Below are positions 23,355 through 35,189 of a stretch of 64,000 nucleotides of DNA, piece after piece. Every line of letters starts with the position of its first letter. The first letter of the stretch is position 1. Source of the stretch: Metallyticus violacea (lineage: Eukaryota > Arthropoda > Insecta > Mantodea > Metallyticidae); NCBI GenBank assembly GCA_030762175.1, contig CM060833.1:69133501-69197500 (forward strand), written 5' to 3'. A program made the position numbers and the translations under genes. A model generated the notes under the pieces. It saw only the letters and a list, made by a program, of their open reading frames with translations. It had not been told where the DNA came from and did not search any database.

Positions 23355-24240
23355 CTAAATTGTACTTACAAAGTTGTAGACAGTGGAGTGGAAATATATC
23401 CAACACCAATGTATTCATCATGTTCACACTAAATCCACTTTCTTACATAAAACTAGGACATATTTCTGGAGCATCACTCACATTATCAGCTGTTGACCAA
23501 CTACTGTCGCTCAAAATGGTGGCTGGATACCACAATGCTCCTGTGGTGATGTCTGATGTTTCTAGTAGGGACTTGCTGAGTTCATCCATAGGAGAAAAAT
23601 CAAAATTCATTAAGTTTTTTTATTTTTTAAGATTTTTCTCAAGTGGATAGCTCGATTGGGTTGCGAAGATGTTTCAGCAGTTTAGTTTCTGGTTTAATTT
23701 CATGATTTTTGGTCCATAAGTGAGCTGATTCCACTGACTTATCAACCAGCTTAAACTGAACATACCTAGTGTTCTTTTGTCTGAATTTCCAAATTTTTCT
23801 TCGTTTTTCCAATGTATCTCTGATCACAATCTACACACTTGATTTCATAAATTCCATTTCTTTTCTGTTGGTATGGTGTCTTTTACTGTGCAATCTAATA
23901 AATTGTTGATATGATATTTGTTCTTTGGGGCTAACATTATTCCTTGTTCTTTAAATATCTTCTTAAATTTGCTGTGGTAAGTTGGATGGTATATGAAACT
24001 TTTGAATTTGTATTGTTCTTATCGTTTTTGTCCTTTAAATTTATTGATCATTTTTATTACTGTGCCATTGTTGAAACCATTGATTATTACTGTCTTAATT
24101 ATCTGTTGGTATTCCATTTTGTACTCTGATTCTGTGAGTGGGATGTTAATTAATATGTGTACCAATCTATGAAACAATGCATATTTATGTAATTTTCTGT
24201 GTGTTTCTTTCCTATGAATTCCAAAGTTTGGTTTGCCAGT
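23355..24240 (-). mobile_element. Penelope-like element, family 1, 3' half
   Basis: On the minus strand: terminus with degenerate hammerhead (CTGATAA ... GAAAT), then going 5' the C-terminal end (MDELSKSL and the LSTWEKI-like block), WTKNHEIKPETKLLKHLRNP, remnants of the GIY-YIG region, and the RT-linker up to about 24235. The RT core is absent. Antisense to HYPK, in intron 2. Confidence 0.8.
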
Positions 24241-24410
24241 AAAGAAGCATATGAGTCATGTGTAGCTGATACATAGAAATAATTCTTTCATGCTAGCCAT
24301 GTGTAGGACATCATTTGGAAAGGAAGAATCAGAATTCAGATCACAACTGGATTTGAACTAAGATTCTTTGACCTTCTGTGCCAATGCTCTAACCAAATGA
24401 ATAACTGTGT
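24240..24410 (-). repeat. SINE-C candidate, tRNA-derived
   Basis: On the minus strand the sequence near 24340-24400 has an A-box-like GGTTAGAGCA and a B-box-like GTTCAAATCC spaced as in a tRNA. An unrelated body follows. Part of the body recurs at about 24500-24575 (CTAGTTCTTTCACACTAGTC and GGAAAGGAAGAATTAGAG), which suggests a partial second copy. Only one tRNA head is seen, so the family call is tentative. Confidence 0.5.
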
Positions 24411-24599
24411 CCTCCAAGCATGGAACCATGAACCTCTCTCATCTGGCTATATATATGAGACACCTAGTTTAATCACCAATTATATAGGGGTTAATTTTTA
24501 TACATATAGAACTAGTTCTTTCACACTAGTCTCATGTAGATCATTAATTGGAAAGGAAGAATTAGAGTCACACAGGAATAAATGTACGAACTTCAATTG

Positions 24600-25980
24600 A
24601 TAGAAATTCATGATTTACCTCAATATTTCATGATGTAAATATTACACATAACACAAATAAGTAACAAATTTAATATTCATGTTCATATTTTTAACCTGTA
24701 TAATTCTCCAGGTATATGTGTTATACTCATTGCTTGCTTGTAATATTCAACTTTTTCTAACCATTTTATTGATTTTGGTCAGTTTAGATAGCTAGGAGAT
24801 TGTGATCTTATAACCTCTCTATCTTAAAATATTTATTTAATATAAATTTTGTGCTGTTGTAAACATGTATGATATGCATTCCCAAACTTATTTTTTACAA
24901 ACTTGCGATTTTTAAGTCACTTCTTAACTTCACAATCAAATGATATTTTAGGAATTTGTATCATAAATTCATAAGCTACTGTTTGGTTCTAGTTCTTTTA
25001 TCCGTGACATTCTTTCAGGCAATTACATGTGATTGTGTTTTACAACAAAAGCTTGGGCACCAGTGCCAACTCCCATAACACTTTGAGTACTGTAAGTATG
25101 GTTAGCATACTCAAACATGTAATTAAAAGACAGGAAGAGGTAAAAAATGTAGTCTACTCTTGAAGTCTGGGAACAAGGAAGTAACATATTTTATTCAAGT
25201 TTTTCCTTTTTTCTTTTAGACTTTGTTTACAATTGTGCACTGCTTAGCAGCACTTGAATGACACACTTTAGGCAACTGATTGGGCTTATACTGCACAAAT
25301 GGGACATCGTGTTGTACTACTGGACATCGAACTGCTGTGTAGTGAAGTGCAGAAAAATTATTTTGAGTAGCTGTGCAATGTACAGATAAGCTCAGCTTTA
25401 ATCATAACATTTTTTGCAACCAATTTAATAGAAATAGAATGGCTTATGTATATATCCATAACTGATTTGAATGAATTATTTGAACCCGTTAATGCTAGCA
25501 TCATAAAAGCTACAAAACAATTCCGGGATATTAAACATTTTATCAGTGTGATAACTGGAAGCGGAAAGTTCATGCAATTACAAGTTTTTTGTTTGTACTC
25601 ATATTTTCATGAAAGAGTATGTATCACGAAGTAATATTAAATCTGAGATGGGGAAAGTTTTGCATAACATGCATATTTTAGAGTTTCTTAGCACAAAATT
25701 TATTTATGTGCATATTTTAAGTTTTATCTATCTAAAAGAGAATGTGTATCTCTTTCAGTGAATTATGTTGGAAAAAGACATCATATTTGTAGGAATTAAG
25801 TTGACAGCACCCATTCAACAGTATCCTCTCTCTCTGAACTGATCTCTATAGAAATATTTATTCGCACAGACAGATATCCTGCTTTGTGGCAAATATTCAG
25901 GTTATAATTATTCTAATGGCAAATTTGAATTTCATTTAATTTGAGCTATTTCACACTTGGAACAATCAAGGAACAGAAGA
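24600..25980. other. Intron 2 sequence, nothing recognised
   Basis: AT-rich, with only short open frames and no similarity that I recognise. Confidence 0.45.
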
Positions 25981-25981
25981 T

Positions 25982-26091
25982 GGGTAAATATAAATTGCAA
26001 GATAAGCTTATCAAAAAGGCGAAAGAAGTTGCCAAGAGGGCTTTTTCCAAGGACATAGAAGTGGAATTGTGCAAAAATCTTTGGCAAAGAG
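25982..26091 (+). other. Short exon-like open segment
   Basis: A charged open frame MGKYKLQDKLIKKAKEVAKR continues through AFSKDIEVELCKNLWQR. It is followed directly by GAG|GTAAGT, a strong donor-like sequence. I do not recognise the protein. It could be an old transposon exon or a chance open stretch. No start-side acceptor is needed if ATG at 25982 is used. Confidence 0.25.
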
Positions 26092-26706
26092 GTAAGTTAT
26101 TTTAATGCATGATTCTGATTTAACTTAATTTTAGTATTTTTTACTTTTGGTTTACTGTGTGAAAGAATTATTTGAATATTTATATTAGTTGTGCTTTTAT
26201 TTGCATTCATTAAACTAATAATATAAATTTAAAAATTTAGTAGCCTTTGAAACATATACATTTGACTTCATTACCCTCTGGATATATTTTTAACAGGTAA
26301 AGAATATTAATTACCATGACACTTTGAGTATGGCAGTGCATTTAAGAAGAAACATTGAAAAAGAAGCAGTTGAATATAAATAACAATGCCCCTACTTTAT
26401 CGCAAAAAGATTTGTTTTTAAATGCTATGATTACCTAATTTACCATGAAAATGAGACATTTAAAGAATTCCTCAAAATGAACACAAAAGAGGCAGAGTCA
26501 AGTGCCTCTATACTGAAATAAATCTACCTACCAGAGTGCCAACAGCAAGCATTGTTTGTTTATTTGTTTATTTATTTTCAAATATAAAAGAATTAATAAT
26601 TGAATATCACATTTTGTACTTTGAGGGCTGGAAAGAAAGTAGTAGCAATACTGATCACATCTAGAGGGAGGTTATAGCTGCTCAAAACACTCAGCATCGC
26701 TAGTCT

Positions 26707-26990
26707 CTCTACGGCCACGGGTGGCCGAGGTCATTAAGGCACAGACTCGTGAGCAGGAGGTCTGGGGTTTGAATACCGCCAGGACCATCCTTCCTGATTG
26801 AGGCTTTTTCCAGGTTTTCCTCAGTCCCCATTAATGGCAAATGCCAGGGAGGTACCCTAAACTTATATCTGGAATGTTTCCTTCCTAAAAAAATCCTTTC
26901 CCAATATATCATTACATCTCATGTATCACCAGTGTCCACCGCCTGTGGTGCCTCAGTAGTGAAAACGAGTGTTAAACACTAATAAAAAAA
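26707..26990 (+). repeat. SINE-B, full length, tRNA-derived
   Basis: Head resembles a leucine/serine-class tRNA (GTGGCCGAGGTCATTAAGGC as A-box region, GGTTTGAATACC as a mutated B-box). The body (TTTTTCCAGGTTTTCCTCAG and onward) and the GTTAAACACTAATAAAAAAA tail follow. It is flanked by an 11-bp target-site duplication, ATCGCTAGTCT, at 26696-26706 and 26991-27001. Confidence 0.85.
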
Positions 26991-27094
26991 ATCGCTAGTC
27001 TTATGGGTATAGAGGAAAAATAGAAAACTGTTAAAGCAATCAATTTGGACATATAAAGCAATGTTTTCTAAAAAGTGTGTTGATTGAATATTTA

Positions 27095-27335
27095 TTTATT
27101 GAATGGATTACATCTCTAATCTTTAGCATCCCATTTAATTCAGGGCTTGAAACAACCAATAAATTTTGCTCAGATGCCTCTTCTTTCAGCTTGAGGTTCT
27201 TTTATAAATTGTAAATCTATAACATGGGACCCACGCTTTACTTTCCTTTTGAAGGATGCCATACTTAGGATATTTATCTGCAAAATCCATTGACCCTGGC
27301 CAAGTTGAACACCTGATCTTGGGTCTACGAGACAA
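27095..27335 (-). repeat. SINE-A, old and diverged
   Basis: Minus-strand SINE-A recognisable through its tail, the CCCATTTAATTCAGGGC stretch, TTTTGCTCAGATGCC and GACCCTGGCCAAG near the head. Many substitutions and a ragged tRNA head indicate greater age than the other copies. Confidence 0.7.
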
Positions 27336-27699
27336 GTAAAGGGTTAAGGTACAGAAACTAAACAAGCCATACTACAGTGTTACAGTAGCATGCTTATCAG
27401 ACATCAACAAAAATGGCTATAAGTGTCCAGCATCTTTCAGAAGTGTAGCATGTTTGATATATGGGGCAAGGGATAACATTGGAAGAATATGAAAGTTTCC
27501 AGGTTCTAGAACAAATGGTTTGCTACTTATAAATATGGTGTCATTAGTTTATTTTCAACCTTTGTAGTGCATTTAACAAAGTATACATTCTGCATACTTC
27601 CAGATAAGGGTAAAAGTTACATAGTCATCTCATAAATACTGTTAGAAATTTTAAATCAGATTGTAAAGCCAACTATTATGGTTACTCATCACACTTGTA

Positions 27700-28640
27700 A
27701 AAATGTAACAGGGCCGGCATTGTGAGTAGAGCTGAAGAGTTTGTGTTTGCAAAGCTGTTATAATGGAGTGGTGTGGTTATGAAAATCGTGTGGCAGTCAT
27801 AATGCTTTATAAAGCGGAAAAATCAGCATTTGAGATTTTCATAACCTTCAAGAAGTTGAAAATCAGGATTTATGCTCTGGTCAGTTAATAGGTTTATTGG
27901 GACGGACTATTGCTAACCATCCAGTACAGGATCATCCATGCACCATAAGGACAAAGACACTGATGGATGCAGTGGTGATTCATATTTGGCAAAATTCTGT
28001 CAGAAACAGTCTGTGATAGCTTGGCATTTCAAAAAGTACTATCTTGTCTGCTGAGTAGTGATCTAAAATTGAGAGCTCATTGGCAATGTACAGGTTACCT
28101 CCTCACTTCACAATTTCAGCTCCAGAGGGCTTAAAATCAAAATACCTTTTTCATTGCAGGCAATGAACACAGGAAAATTCTTTACACTGATGAAAAAATA
28201 TTTGCAATTAAAGAATGCTTCAACCACTAAAATGATCTAGAATATACCTCAAACTCGAAAGAAGCTTGGGGCAGAGCTCTAAGAGTCCTCAGGGGTAAAT
28301 CATCTTGCTTTCACTATGACATGGTGAGCATATATTATGATGGTACCACTAAGCTGCATTTCCTTGAAAAAGAAGTGTAAACTGAGATACTGTGTTGGAG
28401 TGGTTGTTAAACTTTTAAGCAACACCTTGTTCAATAATGAATACTGGAGCTTTTAGCAGGATTCAGCACCAGCCCACAAGGTAAAGAGCACCCAGGAAAA
28501 TGTCAGTACATTTTACCAGCTGATTGGTCTTCCAGCAGTCTTGATTTGATTTGAACCATAAATTATGATAGTACTTAAAAGACATGACCTACAAGAGCAG
28601 CCACCCTAACATTGCAGGTCTACTGCATTCACTGATGAAT
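27700..28640 (+). mobile_element. Mariner-like transposase remnant, type A
   Basis: Reading across frames shows the N-terminal HTH block near 27760, RTKTLMDAVV, then YTDEKIFAI (first catalytic Asp context) at about 28185. Further on are SSCFHYDMV.IYYDGTTKLHFLEKEV and a region ending with the TRAATLTLQ area. These match the arthropod mariner type whose consensus has TDEKIF and a GVTxLHFCEKGVK block. The frame has numerous stops and shifts. Terminal inverted repeats were not identified. Confidence 0.65.
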
Positions 28641-28889
28641 TTGGATTTATTTATTTGATTTTGAATTTATTTACCAATAATATCTCTATATAAACAGTAA
28701 CAATTTTCAATTTACTACCCATCATACCTTGGTCTTTGGCTCATCACTAGAATTTCCTGAAGACTCAGGTTCAGATACATATAATATTCATAAATATATG
28801 CAAACCAAACAAACCACTGTTATTTACCAATTTTATAGTAAAAATTTATGAATAGTTAACAAATTAACTTACTTAACCTACATTATAAT

Positions 28890-29400
28890 ATTAATAAATC
28901 TTAATATCTATGTAAATGAGACCTCATTACACACAACCCCAGGCTGTCTGCATAATGAAATCTCCCACTTCTTATATTTCCTTTGTAAGCACTATTTTAT
29001 CAATCATACCCAACTTCTCTTATTATTCTTAACTATTCTAATCCATTAACTCTTACTTTTCCTAAAGTATTCCCCTATAATTTTATTTCTCTTTGTCCCC
29101 ATATCAGTCATCATTCTACATGCTATACTTTCTTTCTTTAATGTATCCCAATTTGCTTCCCATACACCCTCCCTCCATCTTTTTACCCCTTCACACTCTT
29201 AATAAACAATAAAATATTCCTTCAGGATCTGTACACATAACATGCCCTTTCCCATTTTCTCCTCTGAACTTATTTAAAAGCAGTGCTCCTGCTCGCATCC
29301 AGGTCAGTCCTTCCCTCCCAAATTTATCACAATTCATATATTTTTCTCTCCCCACTCCTTTTTAATTATTCTGTACAATTGTAAAGAACTCTCAACTCTT
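28890..29400 (-). mobile_element. LINE-2 3' fragment
   Basis: On the minus strand the C-terminal reading frame shows NCDKFGREGLTWMRAGAL and LLNKFRGENGKGHVMC, resembling the post-RT cysteine region of the LINE at 42840-45850. It separates the two mariner-A pieces. Confidence 0.55.
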
Positions 29401-29404
29401 GCCT

Positions 29405-29720
29405 TTTGAGCAGCACCTTGTTCAGTAATGGACACTTTCAATGGGATTCAGCTGCAGCCCACAAGGCAAAGAGCACCCAGGAATGACTTCAGGACAATGT
29501 ACTGGACTTCATTTCACCAGTTGATTAGGTCTTCCACCAGTCTTGATTTGATTTGGAATATAAATTACGAATAGTGCTTAAAGAAGTGGTCTGCAAGAGC
29601 AGACACCGCAATATTGCAAGTTTATAGCATTCCCTGATGAAGGCATTGGCAAATTTCCCATTAGAGATTGTGTGTTGCACAGATGTTAAGTGGCACAGAG
29701 ACTTGAGCATGTGTGAGGAC
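29405..29720 (+). mobile_element. Mariner-like type A, second 3' fragment
   Basis: Repeats the sequence around 28425-28640 with about one-fifth differences (AGCACCTTGTTCA, GCCCACAAGG, TCTTGATTTGATTTG, CAAGAGCAG), then continues further into the C-terminal end (ANFPIRDCVLHRC). It overlaps the first piece in content, so it is a separate copy or a partial duplication, not simply the displaced 3' half. Confidence 0.65.
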
Positions 29721-30159
29721 TAGAATTGATAATTTTGAAAGTGCTTGGTGCTTTGGCTGCTAAATATATGTAAATATCTCCTGTAAAAAGCATATTGAAG
29801 TATAATAAAACTCTCTGTGTATATCATTAAAAACTTTGTAACAGTATTTATGGTATACCTATGAAGATCAGATATTGGAGAAAATAGTTGAACATCTTTG
29901 GATGTGGCCAGTATTTTGATGCAAGGAACAAACAGTCTTTGTAACAAACTATGAAACATTCACAAGATTTATTAACCAGTCTCTGAGTAAGCTTCACAGC
30001 AACTGCTTAGCATACCTTTATTTCATGCTACATGTAGTTTGCTGACATTTTGATTAATCATTTCCTTGGCTTAAGCAGATGTAGACTTTCTGTGTGTCAT
30101 GAACTCACATGATAGTGTAATTGTTTTCTGTAAAAGTAGTTTATTTTTCATTATTTTCA

Positions 30160-30490
30160 GTTATTTTCAGATGAGAAAGTGCTCAAACTGACGGATACTG
30201 CACCCTGTAAGATATTGGCATTTATGACGCTAAAAGCCTTGTATCCAAATATGATGCATGTGACTTGCTGTGCACATGCTTGGCATAGGATAGCTGAGAA
30301 AAAGCAGGGAATGCAGCACAAATGGGTATGAAGTCATCAAGCAAGTTAAAAATATATTTTGCAGGGAATTGGAAAGAATGTAATATATAAGGAAAAGATC
30401 TTCTTTTGCCCCCCAAGCCTGTAACAGTTCAGAGGAGAAATTGAGTAGAAATAGCAATATTTTATACAAAATATCAGAGAAAGGTTAAAG
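30160..30490 (+). mobile_element. hAT-like (DUF659/CGGBP1-type) transposase fragment
   Basis: After an acceptor-like TTTTCAG the frame reads DEKVLKLTDTAPCKILAFM, then LKALYPNMMHVTCCAHAWHR. This matches the TDAAPYMxKA...LKxxYPxMxHVTCxAHxxHR block of hAT-like proteins of the CGG-repeat-binding type. Beyond a stop, IKQVKNIFCREL continues the family pattern. A GAG|GTAAGT donor-like site at about 30490 gives it an exon-like outline. Broken by at least two stops. Confidence 0.6.
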
Positions 30491-30719
30491 AGGTAAGTAT
30501 ATTCTTATTTGTCAATGTAAAAATACTAGCCTTCCTATCATTTAGGAAAAGAGTAATATTTTAGCAACAAGTAAAGGAAGGGAAAAACATCACAGTAATA
30601 GTTAATTTTTACCTGACAATCATATTTTATACTTGCCCGTACTTAAAGTTTACCAAATTGGAAGATTATTTTAAAGCACTCCTGTAAGATATATATAATT
30701 GAATAGATAATTTAATAGT

Positions 30720-32370
30720 TTAAGCTGACCAGTAGAAAATGAAGTAAGTGGATGAGTGTGCTCCTGTGTGTAAAAGGAAGAATGGCATAAGAGGCTAAGG
30801 AAGAGGATCTAGAAACATATAGAGGGCAGGGTAGAAGATGGAAACAGTTGAGAATTAAAAATGAAATAGAAGAAAAGATGAATAATAAGATTATAGGTGT
30901 TATCTTGTTGACATTATTGGTGATTGGCAGGGTAGTAGTAAACCTGGGGCCGGTGGATAAGAGGGACAGCCTGGAAAGAATACTTAACAGAATGGATGGG
31001 ATGGAATAGAGACTTGGTAACCAAGTAAATGTCGCTGTACAGGAAATCAAGCATGAAATAAAGGTGGAAGTTAGGGCCATTGGGAGAGAAGTGGATAAAT
31101 TGATAAGTTAGAGTAGAAAGGTCGCAAGTTTAATGTGATATTTTTTGGAGTGGAGGAAAGGAGAGGGTTTGGGCCATACAAAAGGTACAAGAGATTTTAG
31201 AACAGAAGTTAGTAATGAAACTAAAAGCATGGGAAATTGCAGACATCTTCTGCATGGGAAAAAAAATGGGAAGAAGAATGATAATGGTCAAGTTTACAAG
31301 CATGAATTTAGTTTATGAGATCCTGCGTAAGACAAAGAAATTGAGAGGAACAGATCTCTTTATAAATAAAGATCTATCATTTAGAGAAAGAGAATTGGGA
31401 AAAAAAAATCTAATTATACAGATAAAGATGCGAGGGGAAGAAGGCATATGCTCCTAACTTAAATTTATGGATTGATGGCAGGAAAGTATTATGTGAAGGA
31501 GAAAAGGACCTAAAGAGTTTGGAAGTGGAGGCAAAGCATGAAATAGTGCAGCAAAATATGTCATTAAAGAAGAAAGCAGGAAGATCAAATGCACTCCAGA
31601 CAGAAGCAATGTGGAAGAAGGCGAGCATGGAACATGTGAAAAGCAAGATTTCCAAGGTTAAGTTGGAAGCAAATGGCAATGACATCACTGAGTAGGAGAA
31701 TCATTTCACCAGAAAAGCGGCTTTTAAGTGAGACCCATCAGCTGGCTGAGTGTGCTATGATAAGAGATGGAAGGGCAGCAAGTATGTGGTACTGAGATGA
31801 AGGGGAAGGGACTACTGAATCAAGTATAGTGTCAACACCATGCGGAAGTGTACTGGAACTAAATAATGGGGAAAACAGAAAAATGGAGTCTAGGGTAATG
31901 ACACGTGGCGGGGAATTAGATGAGGAGATTCAACTACAAAGCGATAGAAGAACAAGGTATAGAGAGAAGTTTGAGAAATTCAGAGGAGGTCGGAGTGGTT
32001 CAAGGTAGGGTTTGGACTGGAGTGTAGTATTATGGAATGTTGAAGGTTTAAGATCGAAAATAAGAAGTGGGGAAGTGTTTGAAGTATTAAAGAGGGAGAG
32101 CTGATAGTGATGGTTGAGAGTTGGTTAGATAAAGAAGAAAGTGTAGAGGTGACGGGATATGAATTTGTAGGAGATCATGGTATACGGAAGAGTAATAAAG
32201 GAAAGGTCTCGGGGGGGGGGGGATTAGGGGTATTTATCAATAAGAATTGTAATATAAGGTACTGAAGCGTTATATATAGAAAGAGGACAAGTAATGTGGC
32301 TAAGGTTAAGGGAGTGAAAGTGTGTATAGGTTTTGGCATAGTGTATAATCTGTACAGACTGGTCACCTGT
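30720..32370 (+). mobile_element. LINE-2, 5' half (ORF1 and endonuclease start)
   Basis: The first part (about 30850-31110) is charged and coiled-coil-like. Next comes an ORF1-like block (MVKFTSMNLVYEILRKTKKL, GTDLFINKDLSFRERELGKK, LWIDGRKVL) at about 31200-31500. Near 32020-32270 the start of an apurinic endonuclease is visible (VVLWNVEGLRSKIRSGEVFE, VESWLDKEESVEVTGYEFVG, GGGLGVFINKNC). RT is absent. Several stops and a G-run slippage site are present. The long minus-strand frames here are shadows. Confidence 0.65.
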
Positions 32371-32999
32371 TGTCACCAGTTTCACATTCCATTGTCATTG
32401 ACTGGTCAGTAAAGACTTACATTGTGTTTAATTGTTAAGTATTTTGTTAATGCAAACTTGTTTAGATAAATGTATACACTGTATTAGCTCTTGGTGTTAA
32501 ATTATGTTGCAGAAATAGAAATGGGCATTAAACACTATTTAAAAAAGTGTATGCAGAATCCTAAAATAAGCGACTCTGTTAATACACAATACTGTTTAAT
32601 ACACCATTATTACATGGTCCCTTGAAGAGTGTCTTAGCCGAGATTTCACTGTATACACAATCAAATATCATAGACCAAAAAAGCTTAAAGTTGAAGAAAC
32701 CCAACCCCAAACCGACAGTTATTTGGCATACTGGAATTCCAACTTAAATATATATTAATTTGTTACATGGTTATCCATTCATTTAATGATTTCCAACATT
32801 AATATAAACTATTTAGGTATCACTTTGATAAATTAAGAGAAATTTTAATTTTATATTTTTATTTAAGAATCGACGTCTTTTAGTTTATTCTTTCATATGT
32901 TTTGTATAAGCTTTTTTTGCATTATTAATATGTAAAACTGATGATTTTTCAGGTGATTAATTAGTAGTTAAGATACCCTAAGCTTCCATAAAAAAAGCT
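32371..32999. other. Intron 2 sequence, nothing recognised
   Basis: No gene or clear repeat. A short match to the SINE-B tail (GGGCATTAAACACTATTT) occurs at about 32523-32540. Confidence 0.4.
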
Positions 33000-33260
33000 T
33001 AGGATATACTGAGCATATGAGGACTGCATTAGGAACTGACTGTCATCGAGGGATATTTCAGTTTTCTTCCAGAAATGATCAGGAAACTGAAGACTTGTAA
33101 TAATACAACTACAATAGATGCACTGCCTGTGTTCAAGAAGTCAAAAATAAGAGGACAGCAGCTCCAGGAGAAATGAGGGAAACAATTAAAAAGAAGACAA
33201 ATGAGGTGTTATGCAATTATGCGAGACTAACTTTTGAAGGGAAGATGTGCCTCTTCCAGA
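33000..33260 (+). mobile_element. Possible second piece of the hAT-like element
   Basis: One frame reads YFSFLPEMIRKLKTCNNTTT and continues IDALPVFKKSKIRGQQLQEK. This resembles the C-terminal region of the same hAT-like protein type as the fragment at 30160-30490 (a YxxLPxxIxxLE block). It is plausible that LINE-2 and other sequence separated the pieces, but the similarity is weak. Confidence 0.4.
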
Positions 33261-34617
33261 GAGTATTAGTTGCAAAAAATATCTCAATATAAATGTGCAC
33301 TTATCTCCTGTTGTTATGTAGGTCATTTTTTAAATATAAAATAATTCTGTCCAATAGGAGTGAACTTTGACACGATTAAAAATATTTGTGTACTTAATCC
33401 AAAATAAAATTGTTGCTTTAAAAGATTGATTAATGTTTTTTTTTGGGGGGGGGGGTAAGTTGTCTATTACCTTCTCCTCCTCCATGATAAAAATGTGTTA
33501 AGTGTCATTGCAGCTATAAATTTTTCTATATGCGTACGTTGCAATTTTAAAGATTCTTTTGATACTATTTTTTTTTTTTAGCATATTTGTATGCATTATT
33601 CTTGAACCAGGTTTGCTCATCAATATTATAATTTCATTAATTATGACACTTGCTCCTGTAACTATCTGATTAAGCCATTATTTCAACTGTTATACCCTGG
33701 GAATGTAGATGTAAAAAAATGTTTTCATGCATTTGTTTTGCCTTAGAATGACTAACTAATGACAGAATATTTGCTTTGTTTTATTTAGAATTCTTTGCAG
33801 TAATTGAATACCATGTAAATTTCTTGTAGGACTTCAATTTTCTTAGTGCAGCTAGCCTATTCCTAAACTTCTTTAATGAATGCTTGTCTAGTATCTCTTT
33901 TAGTAATATGTACAGAAACAGCAGAAGCCTGGTTGTTACAATCTGTATTCTTTGCACCTCTACATGCATCATATTGGTATTTGTTCTATTATATTTCCCT
34001 ATATACTTAACTATCTTAACACTCCATGCAATAATATCAAACTAACCGGTAACTGTGCTAAATTCCAGGGTTCAAAATCGATTTGGGTGGCTTCTAATGA
34101 TTATGATCTGGTGAGGTACAATGATGGATGAGTACACTCCATATTATATTAGTTGATTTGAATTAGGTGTCATTGTGGACAGATCCTAAGCAGTTAAATC
34201 CACTAGCTTTCATTTTGCATCATACAGTTAAGACAAAACAGCTCTATGTCAAATTATGTTAATAAAAGAATTACAATTAGATAAATATTTTCCAAATACA
34301 GTTCTAAAACTTTTCTAAATCGGTATGTTGAGCATGCAACTTTTATACCAAGAAGTTATTGAACACTCCTATGGCTCAGATAAAGTTTTAAAGCAATAAA
34401 TATACATGTCTTATGTGCTTTAAATGTTTGAATAAAGTTCATATGTTTTATTTCGGGGTAAAACATAGTATTTTGTGGTGTGCAAATATGGTTTTCACAT
34501 TAATGGTATGTAATGTCAGTTGATAAATATCACAAATTACTAGAATATACGATAATAAACTGAAATGCTGCCAAATTGTTACATAGTTATAAAATATTTT
34601 ACATCACAAAGTACTCA
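33261..34617. other. Intron 2 sequence, nothing recognised
   Basis: Homopolymer T/G runs at about 33437-33455. A minus-strand frame at 33790-33905 (KHSLKKFRNRLAALRKLKSY) is not recognised. Confidence 0.4.
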
Positions 34618-34629
34618 TCCACACTACAA

Positions 34630-34930
34630 TTTTGTTGATTTGTTTTATTTACGGACGCTCTTTAACATCTCAGGTCATCAGCATCCCTTTCTATTCAGGG
34701 TATGAAACGGCCGACAAATTTTGCTCAGAGGCCTCTTCTTTCAGACTTAAAGTTCTTTTTTGTGCCATAAATGTATGACACGGGACCCATGGCTTTACTC
34801 CCCTTCTGAAGGAAGCCCCATACTTAGGATTTTTAAGCCCGAAAAAAATCCAGTGGTCCTGGCCAGTATTGAACCCGAGATCTTGGGTTTAGAAGACAAA
34901 TATGGTTACCGCTACACCACCAAAACTGAC
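34630..34930 (-). repeat. SINE-A, full length, in HYPK intron 2
   Basis: Minus-strand copy with complete body and tRNA-like head (B-box degenerate, GTATTGAACCC). It is flanked by a 12-bp target-site duplication TCCACACTACAA at 34618-34629 and 34931-34942. Confidence 0.85.
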
Positions 34931-35189
34931 TCCACACTACAACTGAAAATCCACTACCTTAAGCCTCACCAGTAACAAGCATTTGTGACAGACAAGAACA
35001 ATAAAAAATAATAAAGACAAGAATAGTCTTCCATTCCATCATAATAAATTGAGAAAAATCAATCATTGATATATCTTAAATTGAATTATCCACACTTGCT
35101 ATATTATTTGTTTGCTGCAGAACTCTCATTGTTGCAAAATTGATAGAGCTGCTCATTACCTCCAATATTACCCATATAGATCATCAGTT

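Noticed and set aside
30712..31080. Minus-strand 122-codon open frame
   Set aside because: It is antisense to the LINE-2 5' region, has a Ser/Leu-rich shadow composition and no recognisable domain.
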